Below the pieces are notes generated by a model. It worked only from the letters and a program-made list of their open reading frames with translations, was not told the origin of the DNA and searched no databases. A program made the translations under genes and the position numbers. A DNA stretch of 64,000 bases from Geobacteraceae bacterium (GTDB lineage Bacteria; Desulfobacterota; Desulfuromonadia; Geobacterales; Geobacteraceae), in NCBI GenBank assembly GCA_029975275.1, contig JARKPN010000094.1, forward strand, positions 58,778 through 122,777. Direction: 5' to 3'. Of this stretch, positions 18,002 through 27,058 are shown piece by piece (position 1 is the stretch's first letter; each line of letters starts with the position of its first letter).

Positions 18002-19939
18002 CTACCCCTGCGCATGCAGGGCCTCCCACTCGTCGTACAGATCGGCTATGGCCGCCGTAAGGCTCGAATGGAGGGCCGAGCCTTCCCTGGCCCTGTCCCC
18101 GTCGCTGAAATAGCCCGGCTCTCCCATGCTCCGCTCCAGCAGCGCCAGCTCCGACTCCGTCCTCTCTATCCGATCTTCGAGTTCGGCCAACCGCTTCACC
18201 CTGGCGCGCTCGGAGCGCTGGCGCTGCTTCTCCTCCTCGCGTGAGAGGAGCCGTTCCCTTTTCTGCGAGGCCTTTTCTCCGCCTTCCCGGTCGTCCGGCC
18301 GGGAAGGAAGCCCGCCGGTGGACTGTTCCGCGGCGTCCGCCAAGGCTCCGGTCTTCTCCAGGTAATACTCGTAATCGCCGTCGAACGAGCGGAGGGTCCC
18401 GCCCCCCACCTCCACGGTCCGGGTTGCCAGGGAGTTGATGAAGTGGCGGTCGTGGGAGACGAATACCACCGTGCCGGAGAAGGAGCGCAGGGCATCAAGG
18501 AGCACATCCTTGCTGAACAGGTCCAGGTGGTTGGTCGGCTCGTCCAGCAGCAGCAGGTTGGACGGCCGCAGCAGCATCTTGGCCAGGGCAAGGCGGTTTC
18601 TCTCGCCCCCGGAAAGGACGTCGACCTTCTTGTGGATGTCGTCCCCGGAGAAAAGGAAGGCGCCGAGCAGGTCGCGCAGGGTCGGCACCGTGTCATAGGG
18701 GGCCTCGGCCAGGATCTCCTCGTAGACGGTCCGGCCTCCGTCCAGCGCCGACGCCTGGTCCTGGGCGAAGTAGTCCAGCGCCACGTTCGCCCCCGGCTCC
18801 CGTACGCCCTCCTGGAACGGGTCCCCTGCCAGGATGCGCATGAGCGTGGATTTGCCCGCCCCGTTGTGGCCCACCAGTGCGATCCGCTCTCCCCGCTCGA
18901 CGGTGAGGGAAACGTCCCGCAGGACCACGTGGTTCCCGTAGGCCCGGGTCAGGTTCCGCAGCTCCATCACTATCCTGCCGCTTCTCGGTGGCTCGGGAAA
19001 GGCAAACCTGATGCGTTTGCGCTCGGGCGGGAGAACTATCCGTTCGATCTTCTCCAGCTGCCTGATCCGGGACTGCACCAGCGATGCCTTGTCGGCTTTG
19101 CTGCGGAAGCGGGAGATGAAGTCCTCGATCCTGGCCACTTCCTCGTCCTGGCGGCGCTTGGCCTCCCGCAGCCGCTCCACCCGTTCCTCCCGCTCGATCA
19201 GGTAGCGGCTGTAGGAGCAGTGATAGTCGGTCAGGGTACGATTCCAGACCTCGGTTATCCGCCGGCAGACCTGATCCATGAAAAAGCGGTCATGGGATAC
19301 CAGGACCACTGAAAACGGGTATTCCGCAAGGTAGCCTTCGAGCCAGTTCCTGGCCTCGATGTCCAGATGGTTGGTCGGCTCGTCCAGGAGGAGGACGTGG
19401 GGCCTCCGGATCAGCAGTTTCGCCAGGGCGATGCGCATCTGCCACCCGCCGGAGAAGGTGCCGCAATCCTTTTCCCAGTCAGAGGGGGGGAACCCCAGAC
19501 CGCGAAGGACATTCCCGACCACCGACTCCCTGGCGTAGCCTCCCTTGGCGCGGAATTCCTCCTGGAGCAGGCCGAACCGTTCCAGCAGGGCGTCATGGAC
19601 GGAGCCGTGCTGCGCGCTCTCCATGGTCCGGGCGATATGCTCCATCTCGATCTCGATCTGCCGGAGATCATCCAGGGCCGACATGACCTCGGCGAACAGC
19701 CCCTTCCCCGCCACCCCGCACACCTCCTGGGGCAGGTAGCCGACCGTGCACCCCTTGGCCGGGCGGACCGTGCCCGACGAGGGCTCCACCAGACCGGCCA
19801 GTATCTTCAGCAGGGTGGACTTGCCGGTGCCGTTCTCTCCCACCAGGCCGATCCGGTCTCCCCGGCCGATGCGCCAGCTCACATCGACAAATATCTCCTG
19901 AGCGGCGAACTCCTTGCATAGATTGGAAATCTGTATCAT
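18002..19939 (-). CDS. ABC-F family ATPase (Uup/YheS-like)
   Basis: A cytoplasmic ABC-F protein of 645 residues with two ATP-binding cassettes and no membrane segments. Cassette 1 has Walker [13 protein letters not shown], signature [11 protein letters not shown] and [11 protein letters not shown]; cassette 2 has [23 protein letters not shown] and [11 protein letters not shown]. The C-terminal region, rich in charged residues, is a predicted coiled coil (about 570-645), as in Uup. ABC-F proteins of this kind act on the ribosome or on DNA-linked processes. The frame is open to 20119 but the family start [11 protein letters not shown] is at 19939. It is divergent from the RNase E/G gene. Confidence 0.9.
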   Translation of the reverse strand: MIQISNLCKEFAAQEIFVDVSWRIGRGDRIGLVGENGTGKSTLLKILAGLVEPSSGTVRPAKGCTVGYLPQEVCGVAGKGLFAEVMSALDDLRQIEIEMEHIARTMESAQHGSVHDALLERFGLLQEEFRAKGGYARESVVGNVLRGLGFPPSDWEKDCGTFSGGWQMRIALAKLLIRRPHVLLLDEPTNHLDIEARNWLEGYLAEYPFSVVLVSHDRFFMDQVCRRITEVWNRTLTDYHCSYSRYLIEREERVERLREAKRRQDEEVARIEDFISRFRSKADKASLVQSRIRQLEKIERIVLPPERKRIRFAFPEPPRSGRIVMELRNLTRAYGNHVVLRDVSLTVERGERIALVGHNGAGKSTLMRILAGDPFQEGVREPGANVALDYFAQDQASALDGGRTVYEEILAEAPYDTVPTLRDLLGAFLFSGDDIHKKVDVLSGGERNRLALAKMLLRPSNLLLLDEPTNHLDLFSKDVLLDALRSFSGTVVFVSHDRHFINSLATRTVEVGGGTLRSFDGDYEYYLEKTGALADAAEQSTGGLPSRPDDREGGEKASQKRERLLSREEEKQRQRSERARVKRLAELEDRIERTESELALLERSMGEPGYFSDGDRAREGSALHSSLTAAIADLYDEWEALHAQG

Positions 19940-20035
19940 ATCAGGCCCTGTCAGCCTCCCCTGTAATCCCCTGCCCGACATCGTCCCCGCTCGCCGCCGA
20001 TACGGCGCGGAGAAAGAAACGATGTTCATGGGGTC

Positions 20036-20065
20036 ATTGTAGAAAGAGTGACCTTCGTTTGTCAA
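20036..20065 (-). promoter_or_regulatory. Sigma-70-type promoter of the Uup-like ABC-F gene
   Basis: Minus-strand TTGACA (20060-20065) and TACAAT (20036-20041) are spaced by 18 bases, giving a transcript with a leader of about 90 bases before the ATG at 19939. Both hexamers are close to consensus. Confidence 0.6.
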
Positions 20066-20150
20066 TTTACTCTTCCCCTGACAGGCGCTCCCAGCGGCAG
20101 GACGATGCGTGACGGACATTTCGTAATTTTTCGTAACGCCATGATTTGTT

Positions 20151-20179
20151 TTGCCACATGGTATCTATTTTGTTATAAA
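20151..20179 (+). promoter_or_regulatory. Sigma-70-type promoter of the RNase E/G gene
   Basis: TTGCCA (20151-20156), a 17-base spacer and TATAAA (20174-20179) form a good promoter. It predicts a leader of about 160 bases before the ATG at 20346. RNase E genes often control their own mRNA through a long leader, so this UTR is worth noting. The region 19940-20345 otherwise holds only the divergent promoters. Confidence 0.6.
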
Positions 20180-20345
20180 TAACCACTTGATGGCGTAATA
20201 TGCGCCGATTCCGCTTCAGATTCGCGTCCGGCAGGGCCTGTCCCGGGCCGATGAATGCGAACCGGCGGATACGAGAGTTTCATGGGCTTCGCCCGATTCG
20301 CCGACAGGCGCGCGAGCCCTTTTCATACGAAAGGATTTACTCAGA

Positions 20346-22598
20346 ATGGCAAAAAAGATGCTTATCAACGTGATGCATCCGGAAGAAGCACGGATTGCCA
20401 TCGTCGAGGACGGACACCTTATCGAGCTGGATATTGAAACAGCGGGACGGGAGCAGACCCGCGGCAATGTCTACAAGGGGGCCGTCGTCAGGGTTGAGCC
20501 GGGCCTGCAGGCCGCCTTCGTGGATATCGGGATGAAAAAGCTCGGATTTCTTCAGATGGGCGAGGTTCATCCCGACAACTGGCAATGGCGCGACGATGTT
20601 TCCGTGGAGCACAGGAACCGCCGCCCCCGCATCCAGGAGATCCTGCGCAGGGGCCAGGAGCTGATCGTCCAGGTGGAAAAAGGGGAGCGCGAGGGAAAGG
20701 GAGCGGCGTTGACCACCTACATATCCCTCCCTGGTCGTTACATGGTGCTGATGCCGGGAAGCGATTCCTGCGGCGTCTCCCGCAAGGTGGAGAACGAGTC
20801 CGAGCGGAAAAAGCTCAAGGAGATAGCGGCTGAGCTGGAGATTCCGGAAAGTTACGGATACATCATCAGGACCGAGGCGGTAGGGAGGAAGAAGACCGAA
20901 CTGGCGAAAGACCTCCACTACCTGATAAAGCTTTATGAAAACATCAGGGAGCGGGCCGCCGAGGTCGGTGCGCCCGCCCTCATCTACCAGGAATCCGACC
21001 TGGTGATCCGCACCATCAGGGACTACTTCTCCGCCGATATCGAAGAGGTGCTGGTCGACAACAAGGACGTCTACAGGCAGGCCAGGGAATTCTTCAAGGA
21101 GGTCATGCCCAGTCAGGAGAAGATCGTCAAGCTCCATCAGGAGAAACGTCCCATCTTCGCCAAATACCAGCTCGAGGAACAGATAGACCTCATCTACGAG
21201 AAAAAGGTGCCCCTCAAGTCCGGCGGCTCCATCGTCATCGAGCCGACCGAGGCCATGGTCAGCATAGACGTGAACTCCGGAAAGACCACGGGTGAAAAGG
21301 GGGTCGAGGACACCGCCTTCAAGACCAACATGGAGGCGGCCGAAGAGGTGGCCAGGCAACTGCGGCTCAGGGACCTGGGCGGCCTGATCGTGATCGATTT
21401 CATCGACATGCGTGACCGCAAACACAGGGCCGAGGTGGAAAAGACCCTCAAGAACGCCCTGAAGGCCGACAAGGCCAGAGTGAGCGTGGACAAGATATCC
21501 CAGTTCGGGCTGCTGGAGATGTCCCGCCAGCGGATCAAGCAGACCATCAACGAGGCCAGCTACCTTGAGTGCCCCCACTGCGGCGGGCACGGCAAGGTGA
21601 AGTCCGTGGAGGCAATGGCCCTCTCCTTCCTCCGCAAAGTCCACACCGCCGCGGCCCGCGGCACCATCGCGGAGGTGCGGGGCGGCCTCCCCCTGGAGGT
21701 GGCCTACTACCTCCTCAACAGGAAGAAACGGGAACTGGCCCAGATCGAAACCGACTACGACATCGAGGTGACGGTAAAGGGAAAGCCTTCTTTCATGATG
21801 AACCAGATGGAGCTGGAGCAGTTTAAACGGGAAAAACCGGCCCGCCACGGGGCGGAAGCCGAACGGGCCGATGCTGTCGACGTACCGGAGGCCGAGTTGC
21901 CGGCGACCTATCCCGGGGAAGAAGACGAAAAGGGCGAGCTTGCCGGGGAACGCGAGGAGACAAAGCCGCGAAAAAAACGGCGTCGGGGAAGGAAAAAGCC
22001 GGTCCTGTCCGCCGAGGTCCAGCCGGAGGCCGGCGTGCCGGCCGAGCCGGAACCGGAAGCCGAGATCGGGGCCGAAGCCGGCGAGGATGTCCCCTCCCCC
22101 GAACAGCCCGAGGCCGAGGCCGCAGGCGACGCGGTCAAGAAGAAGCGCCGGAGGAGGAGAAAGCGGAGTGCCAAGCCCGCCGCTCCGGAAGAGGGCACGG
22201 AGGCGGCTGCGGAAACCGCGGTCGAGGCGACGGAGGCTGCGGCCGGGACGGAGCTGCCTGGAGAAGAAATGCCGGCTGAAGAAACGCCGACAGCCGAGGT
22301 AGAGGCCACTGAAACGCCGGCGGCCGAGGCCGGGGTGACCACGGTTGAGACGCCGGTGGCGGAGGAAGCCAAGCCGAAGCGTAAGCCGAGGAAACCGAGG
22401 ACTCCGAAGGCGGCGGCAGCGGCAGTGGAACCTTCCGGGGATGAAGAGACCCCGAAGCACCGGGAGACCGGGACTGCCGCCGTTACGCCCGAGCCGGCAG
22501 AGAATGAAACGACCGTAGCAGAACCGGAACCGGAAAAGCCCAAGCGGAAAAGGGCGCCCAGGAAGAAAAAGGAGCCGGTCCCTCCTGAGCAGGAATAA
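20346..22598 (+). CDS. Ribonuclease E/G family endoribonuclease
   Basis: Rne/Rng enzymes start mRNA decay and process rRNA and tRNA precursors. The catalytic half (residues 1 to about 490) shows the S1-domain region GNVYKGAVVRVEPGLQAAFV, the RNase-H-like and DNase-I-like parts (GGSIVIEPTEAMVSIDVNSG; GLIVIDFIDM) and the CPHCGGHG zinc-link motif. The last 250 residues are a low-complexity tail of Ala, Pro, Glu, Lys and Arg with basic patches (RKKRRRGRKK, KKKRRRRRKR), resembling the disordered scaffold of RNase E, though no sequence similarity is claimed. The frame starts with MAKKMLINVMHPEEARIAIV, typical for this family. A single-gene unit. Confidence 0.93.
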   Translation: MAKKMLINVMHPEEARIAIVEDGHLIELDIETAGREQTRGNVYKGAVVRVEPGLQAAFVDIGMKKLGFLQMGEVHPDNWQWRDDVSVEHRNRRPRIQEILRRGQELIVQVEKGEREGKGAALTTYISLPGRYMVLMPGSDSCGVSRKVENESERKKLKEIAAELEIPESYGYIIRTEAVGRKKTELAKDLHYLIKLYENIRERAAEVGAPALIYQESDLVIRTIRDYFSADIEEVLVDNKDVYRQAREFFKEVMPSQEKIVKLHQEKRPIFAKYQLEEQIDLIYEKKVPLKSGGSIVIEPTEAMVSIDVNSGKTTGEKGVEDTAFKTNMEAAEEVARQLRLRDLGGLIVIDFIDMRDRKHRAEVEKTLKNALKADKARVSVDKISQFGLLEMSRQRIKQTINEASYLECPHCGGHGKVKSVEAMALSFLRKVHTAAARGTIAEVRGGLPLEVAYYLLNRKKRELAQIETDYDIEVTVKGKPSFMMNQMELEQFKREKPARHGAEAERADAVDVPEAELPATYPGEEDEKGELAGEREETKPRKKRRRGRKKPVLSAEVQPEAGVPAEPEPEAEIGAEAGEDVPSPEQPEAEAAGDAVKKKRRRRRKRSAKPAAPEEGTEAAAETAVEATEAAAGTELPGEEMPAEETPTAEVEATETPAAEAGVTTVETPVAEEAKPKRKPRKPRTPKAAAAAVEPSGDEETPKHRETGTAAVTPEPAENETTVAEPEPEKPKRKRAPRKKKEPVPPEQE

Positions 22599-22651
22599 CC
22601 CGCCACCGAGCGTACCTCGTACCGTTCCGGACACCCCATCCACCCGCAAAA

Positions 22652-22683
22652 GCGAGGAGACGGACACACGCCCGTCCCCTCGC
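22652..22683 (+). terminator. Possible terminator hairpin after the RNase E/G gene
   Basis: A stem of GCGAGG and GACGG pairing with CCGTC and CCTCGC (one mismatch) lies 54 bases after the stop codon. There is no T-tract, so it may stabilise the 3' end or need Rho. The remaining intergenic sequence to 22930 is partly AT-rich and holds no visible gene. Confidence 0.35.
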
Positions 22684-22930
22684 GTACCTCCACCCGGCCA
22701 GTTTACCGCGAGCCGGGCGGCAGCCGCACCCTATCCATTCATTATTAATTACTAATTATTCGTACCTTCCGAATACCATTCTCCTCCCCGTTCTATACGG
22801 ACAAGTCTCGTCGGCAAAGCTCCGGCAGGCCCGCTGCCATTCTGCAGCCCCGGACAAACCATCCGGGATTGTCTTTTCCCGGAAGACCTCCCAACTTAAT
22901 GAATACGTACTTTGTTGCCGGATTTTTTAC

Positions 22931-22957
22931 TAAAGATTCCCCTGTTGCATCCGATAG
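22931..22957 (+). promoter_or_regulatory. Sigma-28 (FliA) type promoter before the 63-aa gene and FIST
   Basis: TAAAGATT, an 11-base spacer and TCCGATAG fit the FliA consensus TAAAGTTT-N11-GCCGATAA at 7 and 6 of 8 positions with exact spacing. It lies about 97 bases upstream of the small gene at 23054. It places the small gene and FIST in the late motility regulon. Confidence 0.75.
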
Positions 22958-23053
22958 ATATATACGAATGGGACATTAAGACGGCGGGAATGATTCAGCG
23001 TCTGCCGTAGAACCGGTTCAGCGTGGAACCAACAGTCTAAAGGAGGTGTCAAG

Positions 23054-23245
23054 ATGGCGGGAAAAATCAAGCAGATGATAGACAGCATTATCAACCAGAG
23101 GGCAAAGGACAATCCGATGCTGGTGGGGGTCATCAAGTCGAAGCTCATGCTCAAGGGTATCGACCCCAACAAGTTCACCGCGATGTCCGATGACGACCCG
23201 GCAATCATCGCCAAGCTCGAAGCGGTCATGAAGGAATTGAAATAA
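23054..23245 (+). CDS. Small conserved-looking protein of unknown function (63 aa)
   Basis: The product has no family I can name. It is a soluble, helix-rich, lysine-rich 63-residue protein without signal peptide or membrane segment (starts MAGKIKQMIDSIINQRAK). An excellent ribosome site (AAAGGAGG, 8 bases before the ATG) and a sigma-28-type promoter upstream argue that it is a real gene. It is followed after 34 bases by the FIST gene, so the two are probably cotranscribed and may act together in chemotaxis signalling (inference). Confidence 0.75.
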   Translation: MAGKIKQMIDSIINQRAKDNPMLVGVIKSKLMLKGIDPNKFTAMSDDDPAIIAKLEAVMKELK

Positions 23246-23279
23246 CGGTCAAATCCAAGGAGAAAAGGAGAGAACAGCT

Positions 23280-24386
23280 ATGTATATCAAGACGGCATAT
23301 TCCACCAAGGGAACAAGTGACGACGTCATTCAGGACCTGCAATCGCAGTTTGGCGATTTCGACACGAAAATGCTCCTGTTCTTCGCATCCTCCCGCATGG
23401 CTCCCAACATCATCGGTAAAAAGGTGCAGGACGCGTTTCCCGGGGCAGCGGTAATCGGCTGTACCACCGCCGGCGAAATCGTCAACGGCAAGATGCTGAA
23501 GAACTCCCTGGTTGCCATGGCATTCAATTCCACCGCGGTACGGGACGTGAAGGTAGAGGTCGTGGAGAACCCCAAGAACGAAAACAGCGTGAAAAAGGCA
23601 TTCGCCACCTTTGAAGGCCACTTCAAGGTGCCCATGGCCGAGCTCGATCCGGCCGCCTATGTGGGCCTCATATTCGTTGACGGCCTGAGCGGGGCGGAAG
23701 AGAAACTGATCGACAAGATCGGCGACCTGACCAACGTAAACTTCATCGGCGGCTCCGCGGGCGATGATCTGAAATTCGAGGAGACCCACGTGTACGCCAA
23801 CGGCAAGAGCTACACCAACGCCGCGGTCCTGGCGGTTCTGAAACCGGGCGTGCCGTTCACCTTCATCAAGACCCAGAGCTTCGCCGACCTGGGCAAGACG
23901 CTCACCGTCACCAAGGCAAACGAGGAGAAGAGAGAGGTCATCGAATTCAACGACAAGCCGGCCGCCAGGGCCTATGCCGAAGTCCTGGGCGTGGACGTGG
24001 AAGAGGCGCCCAACCGCTTCATGCACAACCCGGTCGGCCTGGTCATCGACGGCACGCCGTTCGTACGGAGCCCGCAGCGGATCAAGGGGGACAGCATGCT
24101 GTTCTACTGCGGCGTGACCGAAGGGATGGAGCTGTCCCTGCTCGAATCCACCGACATCATAAACGACACCCGCAAGGCCGTTGAACAGGCGGCCAGGGAA
24201 TTGGGTTCGATCTCGGGCATCGTCAACATCAACTGTATACTCAGGACTCTGGAACTGGACCAGAAGCAGCTGACCGACGAATACGGCAAGCTGTTCGCCG
24301 ATTACCCGACCATCGGATTCAGCTCTTACGGGGAACAGTTCATCGGCCACATCAACCAGACGGCCACAATGCTGGTCCTCAAATAG
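23280..24386 (+). CDS. FIST N- and C-domain sensory protein
   Basis: FIST proteins bind small molecules, often thought to be amino acids, and occur with two-component and chemotaxis proteins. The 368-residue product has the FIST_N region (FGDFDTKMLLFFASSRM, AVIGCTTAGEIVNGKM, NFIGGSAGDDLKF) and the FIST_C region (FVRSPQRIKGDSMLFYCGVTEG to TIGFSSYGEQFIGHINQTAT). It has no transmembrane segment or output domain, so it should pass its signal by protein contact. The gene is cotranscribed with the preceding 63-residue gene and precedes the che operon, from which it is separated by a strong terminator. AGGAGAAAAGGAGAG lies upstream. Confidence 0.92.
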   Translation: MYIKTAYSTKGTSDDVIQDLQSQFGDFDTKMLLFFASSRMAPNIIGKKVQDAFPGAAVIGCTTAGEIVNGKMLKNSLVAMAFNSTAVRDVKVEVVENPKNENSVKKAFATFEGHFKVPMAELDPAAYVGLIFVDGLSGAEEKLIDKIGDLTNVNFIGGSAGDDLKFEETHVYANGKSYTNAAVLAVLKPGVPFTFIKTQSFADLGKTLTVTKANEEKREVIEFNDKPAARAYAEVLGVDVEEAPNRFMHNPVGLVIDGTPFVRSPQRIKGDSMLFYCGVTEGMELSLLESTDIINDTRKAVEQAARELGSISGIVNINCILRTLELDQKQLTDEYGKLFADYPTIGFSSYGEQFIGHINQTATMLVLK

Positions 24387-24409
24387 TTTCCATCCGGAAC
24401 GTATCCACA

Positions 24410-24450
24410 GGCGCCGGGGACGGGCGGCCGCTCCCCGGCGCCGTCTTTTC
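24410..24450 (+). terminator. Intrinsic terminator after FIST gene
   Basis: A perfect 11-bp GC-rich stem (24410-24420 with 24432-24442) is followed by GTCTTTTC. It separates the FIST transcript from the cheW operon. Confidence 0.85.
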
Positions 24451-24504
24451 ACCCCGGCGTGGCGGAAAGGTCGCTCCCCTCGAATTACCCGCAAAAATTT
24501 TTAT

Positions 24505-24531
24505 TCAATTTTTCGCCGGGGAAGCCGAATA
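24505..24531 (+). promoter_or_regulatory. Sigma-28 (FliA) type promoter of the cheW operon
   Basis: TCAATTTT, an 11-base spacer and GCCGAATA match the FliA consensus at 6 and 6 of 8 positions with correct spacing, about 100 bases upstream of cheW. Confidence 0.6.
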
Positions 24532-24631
24532 GAGTTCTAAACGGTCTGCTTTCACGCACCTTTAAGGCCATTTTCCCGCGCGAACAATCACGTGAAATGC
24601 GCCAATCTCATACGAACGGGAGATCCTGAAC

Positions 24632-25129
24632 ATGGCTACCGCTGTAAATTTCAAAACCGAAGAATCCAAGGCCGAACTTATCCAGCTGGTGAGCTTCAAC
24701 CTCGAACAGGAAGAGTACGGCGTCTACGTGCTGAAGGTCCGGGAGATAATACGGATGCCCAATGTGACGCGGGTCCCCAACACCCCCTATTACGTGGAAG
24801 GGGTGATCAACCTCAGGGGCAAGGTCATACCCATCATCTCTCTGCGCAAGAAGCTTTCCCTCCCTGACGCCGAAAACGACAAGCACACACGCATCATCGT
24901 CATGGACGTGGACGGAGAGCTCATGGGCTTCATCGTGGACTCGGTGTCCGAGGTGATCAGGATATCGTCCTCCGAGATCCAGCCCCCCCCGGCGGTCGTC
25001 AACGGGGGGATCGAACAGGAGTATCTCTCGGGGGTCATCAACCGGGCGGACAGGCTCCTGGTGCTGCTGGACCTGGAGCGGGTCTTCTCCGGGGCGGAGC
25101 GGGGCTCGCTGGTCGGAGCCTCCCTATAG
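24632..25129 (+). CDS. cheW: CheW, chemotaxis coupling protein
   Basis: CheW couples methyl-accepting receptors to the CheA kinase. The 165-residue product has a single CheW domain (LVSFNLEQEEYGVYVLKVRE, VTRVPNTPYYVEGVINLRGKV, DSVSEVIRISSSEIQPPP, RLLVLLDLERVF). It is the first gene of the che operon cheW-cheA-cheR-HDOD-cheB-HDOD. No receptor and no cheY are encoded nearby, so the partners must be elsewhere. Confidence 0.97.
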   Translation: MATAVNFKTEESKAELIQLVSFNLEQEEYGVYVLKVREIIRMPNVTRVPNTPYYVEGVINLRGKVIPIISLRKKLSLPDAENDKHTRIIVMDVDGELMGFIVDSVSEVIRISSSEIQPPPAVVNGGIEQEYLSGVINRADRLLVLLDLERVFSGAERGSLVGASL

Positions 25130-25178
25130 GTCGCCGGCACAACGGAACAACAACGGATCGGGTGAAAGGAGCGGATAG

Positions 25179-26990
25179 ATGGAACTGCTTTGCGAAGACC
25201 AGGAACTCCTCGAAGGTTTTCTGGCGGAGACGACAGAGCTTCTGGAGAAAATGGACGACGACCTCGTGGCGCTCGAGAAGGCGCCCGACGACATGGAGCT
25301 CCTGAACGGCATTTTCCGCTCCATCCACACCGTCAAGGGCGCCTCCAGCTTCCTGGGCTTCGAGCTCCTGGTGCAGATCACCCATAAAACCGAGGACGTT
25401 CTCAACCGGCTGCGCAAGGACGAACTGAAGGTCACCCCCGAGATCATGGACGTCATTCTCGAAGCGTGCGACACGGTCAAACTCCTGGTGAACGACATCC
25501 GCAACGGCGAGATCGTAGAACGGGAGCTGGACTGGATTATCGACAAGCTGCTGCCGTACATCTCGGGGACCGCTCAGGAGGCGCCGGTACTCGCGGCTCC
25601 GCCCGCCGAACCGCCCCCTCCCCCGGTTGACGGGTCCGGGGATGCCGCACCCTCCACCTCTCCGGACGCCGACCCTCCCATGCTGATCGACGAAAAACCG
25701 GCTGCTCCCGGGAAAGCCGCTCCGTCCGCATCGGCCGCGGCCGCGCCGAAGGGGGCCGCCGGCCGGGGAGAGGACATCTCGGACAACACCACCGTCAGGA
25801 TAGACGTGAAGCGGCTGGACGACCTCATGAACCAGGTCGGCGAGATGGTCCTGGAGCGGAACCGGATACTCCAGATGAACATCGATTACCAGAGCCGCGA
25901 GAACATGACCAGCTTCGGCGAGGAGTTCGGCAAGCTGGCCAAGCGGATCGATTTTGTCACCTCGGAGCTCCAGATGCAGGTGCTGAAGATCCGCATGATT
26001 CCGGTGGAAAAGGTCTTCAAGAAATTCCCGCGCATCGTCAGGAACCTTTCCCGCGACCTGGGCAAAGAGGTGGAGCTGGAGATCATCGGCGAGGAGACCG
26101 AGCTGGACCGCTCGGTGGTGGACGAGATAGGCGATCCACTGATTCACCTGATACGCAATGCCCTGGACCATGGCCTGGAGCTCCCGGAAGACCGGGTCGC
26201 GGCCGGCAAGCCCAGGACTGGTAAGGTGGTGCTGTCGGCCACCCACGAAGGGAACCAGATCATCATCAGCATCAGGGACGACGGCCGCGGCATAGATCCC
26301 GACAAGCTCGCCCGCAAGGCCATCGAGAAGGGGCTGGTCAGCGAGGAGCAGGTCGCCGCCATGTCGCACAAGGAGATCCTTGACCTGATCTTCCTTCCGG
26401 GCTTCTCCACCAAGGAGAAGGCCACCGACCTGTCAGGCCGCGGCGTGGGGATGGACGTGGTCCGCACCAACATCAGGAAGCTCAACGGCATCATCGAGAT
26501 ACGGAGCGAGGCCGGCTCGGGCTCCGAGTTCACCCTCAAGCTCCCCCTGACCCTCGCCATCATCCAGTCGCTCCTGGTGGAGGTGGAGAGCGAGGTCTAC
26601 TCCGTCCCCCTGGCCGCGGTCCTGGAGACCATCAAGGTGGAGAACAGCACCTTCCACCAGATAGCCGGGCAGGAGGTGCTCAAGCTGCGCGAGACCGTGC
26701 TCCCCCTGCTGCGCCTGCAGCGGATTTTCGGTGTCGGGGGGAACGGAGAAGAGTCCGGCCACAGCTACATAGTGGTCATCGGCGTGGCTGAAAAGAGGAT
26801 GGGTCTGGTGGTCACGCGGCTCCTGGGCCAGCAGGAGGTCGCCATCAAGTCGCTGGGCAAATATCTGGCAAAGGCGCCCGGCATCGCGGGTTCCACCATA
26901 CTGGGGGACGGCCGCGTGGCGCTCATCGTCGACCCCGCCGGACTCATGGAGATGGATGCATCGGGAACCCCGGGCAGCTGGGCCGCATAA
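25179..26990 (+). CDS. cheA: CheA, chemotaxis histidine kinase
   Basis: CheA phosphorylates CheY and CheB in response to receptor signals. The 603-residue product contains the Hpt domain with phospho-acceptor His50 (IFRSIHTVKGASSFLGF), a long Pro/Ala-rich linker (about 130-200), the dimerisation domain (DDLMNQVGEMVLERNRIL), the ATPase domain (N box HLIRNALDHGLELPEDR; G1 DDGRGID; G2 FLPGFSTKEKATDLSGRGVG) and the C-terminal CheW-like domain (LLVEVESEVYSVPLAAVLE). The usual P2 (CheY/CheB-binding) domain is not visible; its place is taken by the linker. AAAGGAG precedes the start. Confidence 0.97.
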   Translation: MELLCEDQELLEGFLAETTELLEKMDDDLVALEKAPDDMELLNGIFRSIHTVKGASSFLGFELLVQITHKTEDVLNRLRKDELKVTPEIMDVILEACDTVKLLVNDIRNGEIVERELDWIIDKLLPYISGTAQEAPVLAAPPAEPPPPPVDGSGDAAPSTSPDADPPMLIDEKPAAPGKAAPSASAAAAPKGAAGRGEDISDNTTVRIDVKRLDDLMNQVGEMVLERNRILQMNIDYQSRENMTSFGEEFGKLAKRIDFVTSELQMQVLKIRMIPVEKVFKKFPRIVRNLSRDLGKEVELEIIGEETELDRSVVDEIGDPLIHLIRNALDHGLELPEDRVAAGKPRTGKVVLSATHEGNQIIISIRDDGRGIDPDKLARKAIEKGLVSEEQVAAMSHKEILDLIFLPGFSTKEKATDLSGRGVGMDVVRTNIRKLNGIIEIRSEAGSGSEFTLKLPLTLAIIQSLLVEVESEVYSVPLAAVLETIKVENSTFHQIAGQEVLKLRETVLPLLRLQRIFGVGGNGEESGHSYIVVIGVAEKRMGLVVTRLLGQQEVAIKSLGKYLAKAPGIAGSTILGDGRVALIVDPAGLMEMDASGTPGSWAA

Positions 26991-27058
26991 ACGGGGTCCT
27001 GTGATTTCCCGTTTTCAGGTTAACACCCGCAAGAATCACAACGATTAACAGGAAGTGT

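Noticed and set aside
20337..22667. 776-codon open frame on the minus strand opposite the RNase E/G gene
   Set aside because: Its translation is low in complexity and mirrors the GC-rich coding strand; the plus-strand frame has all RNase E/G motifs.
22958..23053. Possible c-di-GMP (GEMM) riboswitch in the leader of the 63-aa gene
   Set aside because: The conserved GEMM core motifs could not be found; the leader is short and explained by the sigma-28 promoter.
24387..24409. Copy of the 50.9-kb repeat after the FIST gene (TTTCCATCCGGAACGTATCC)
   Set aside because: Only about 20 bases look alike and the following hairpin differs; chance or a very old copy cannot be separated.
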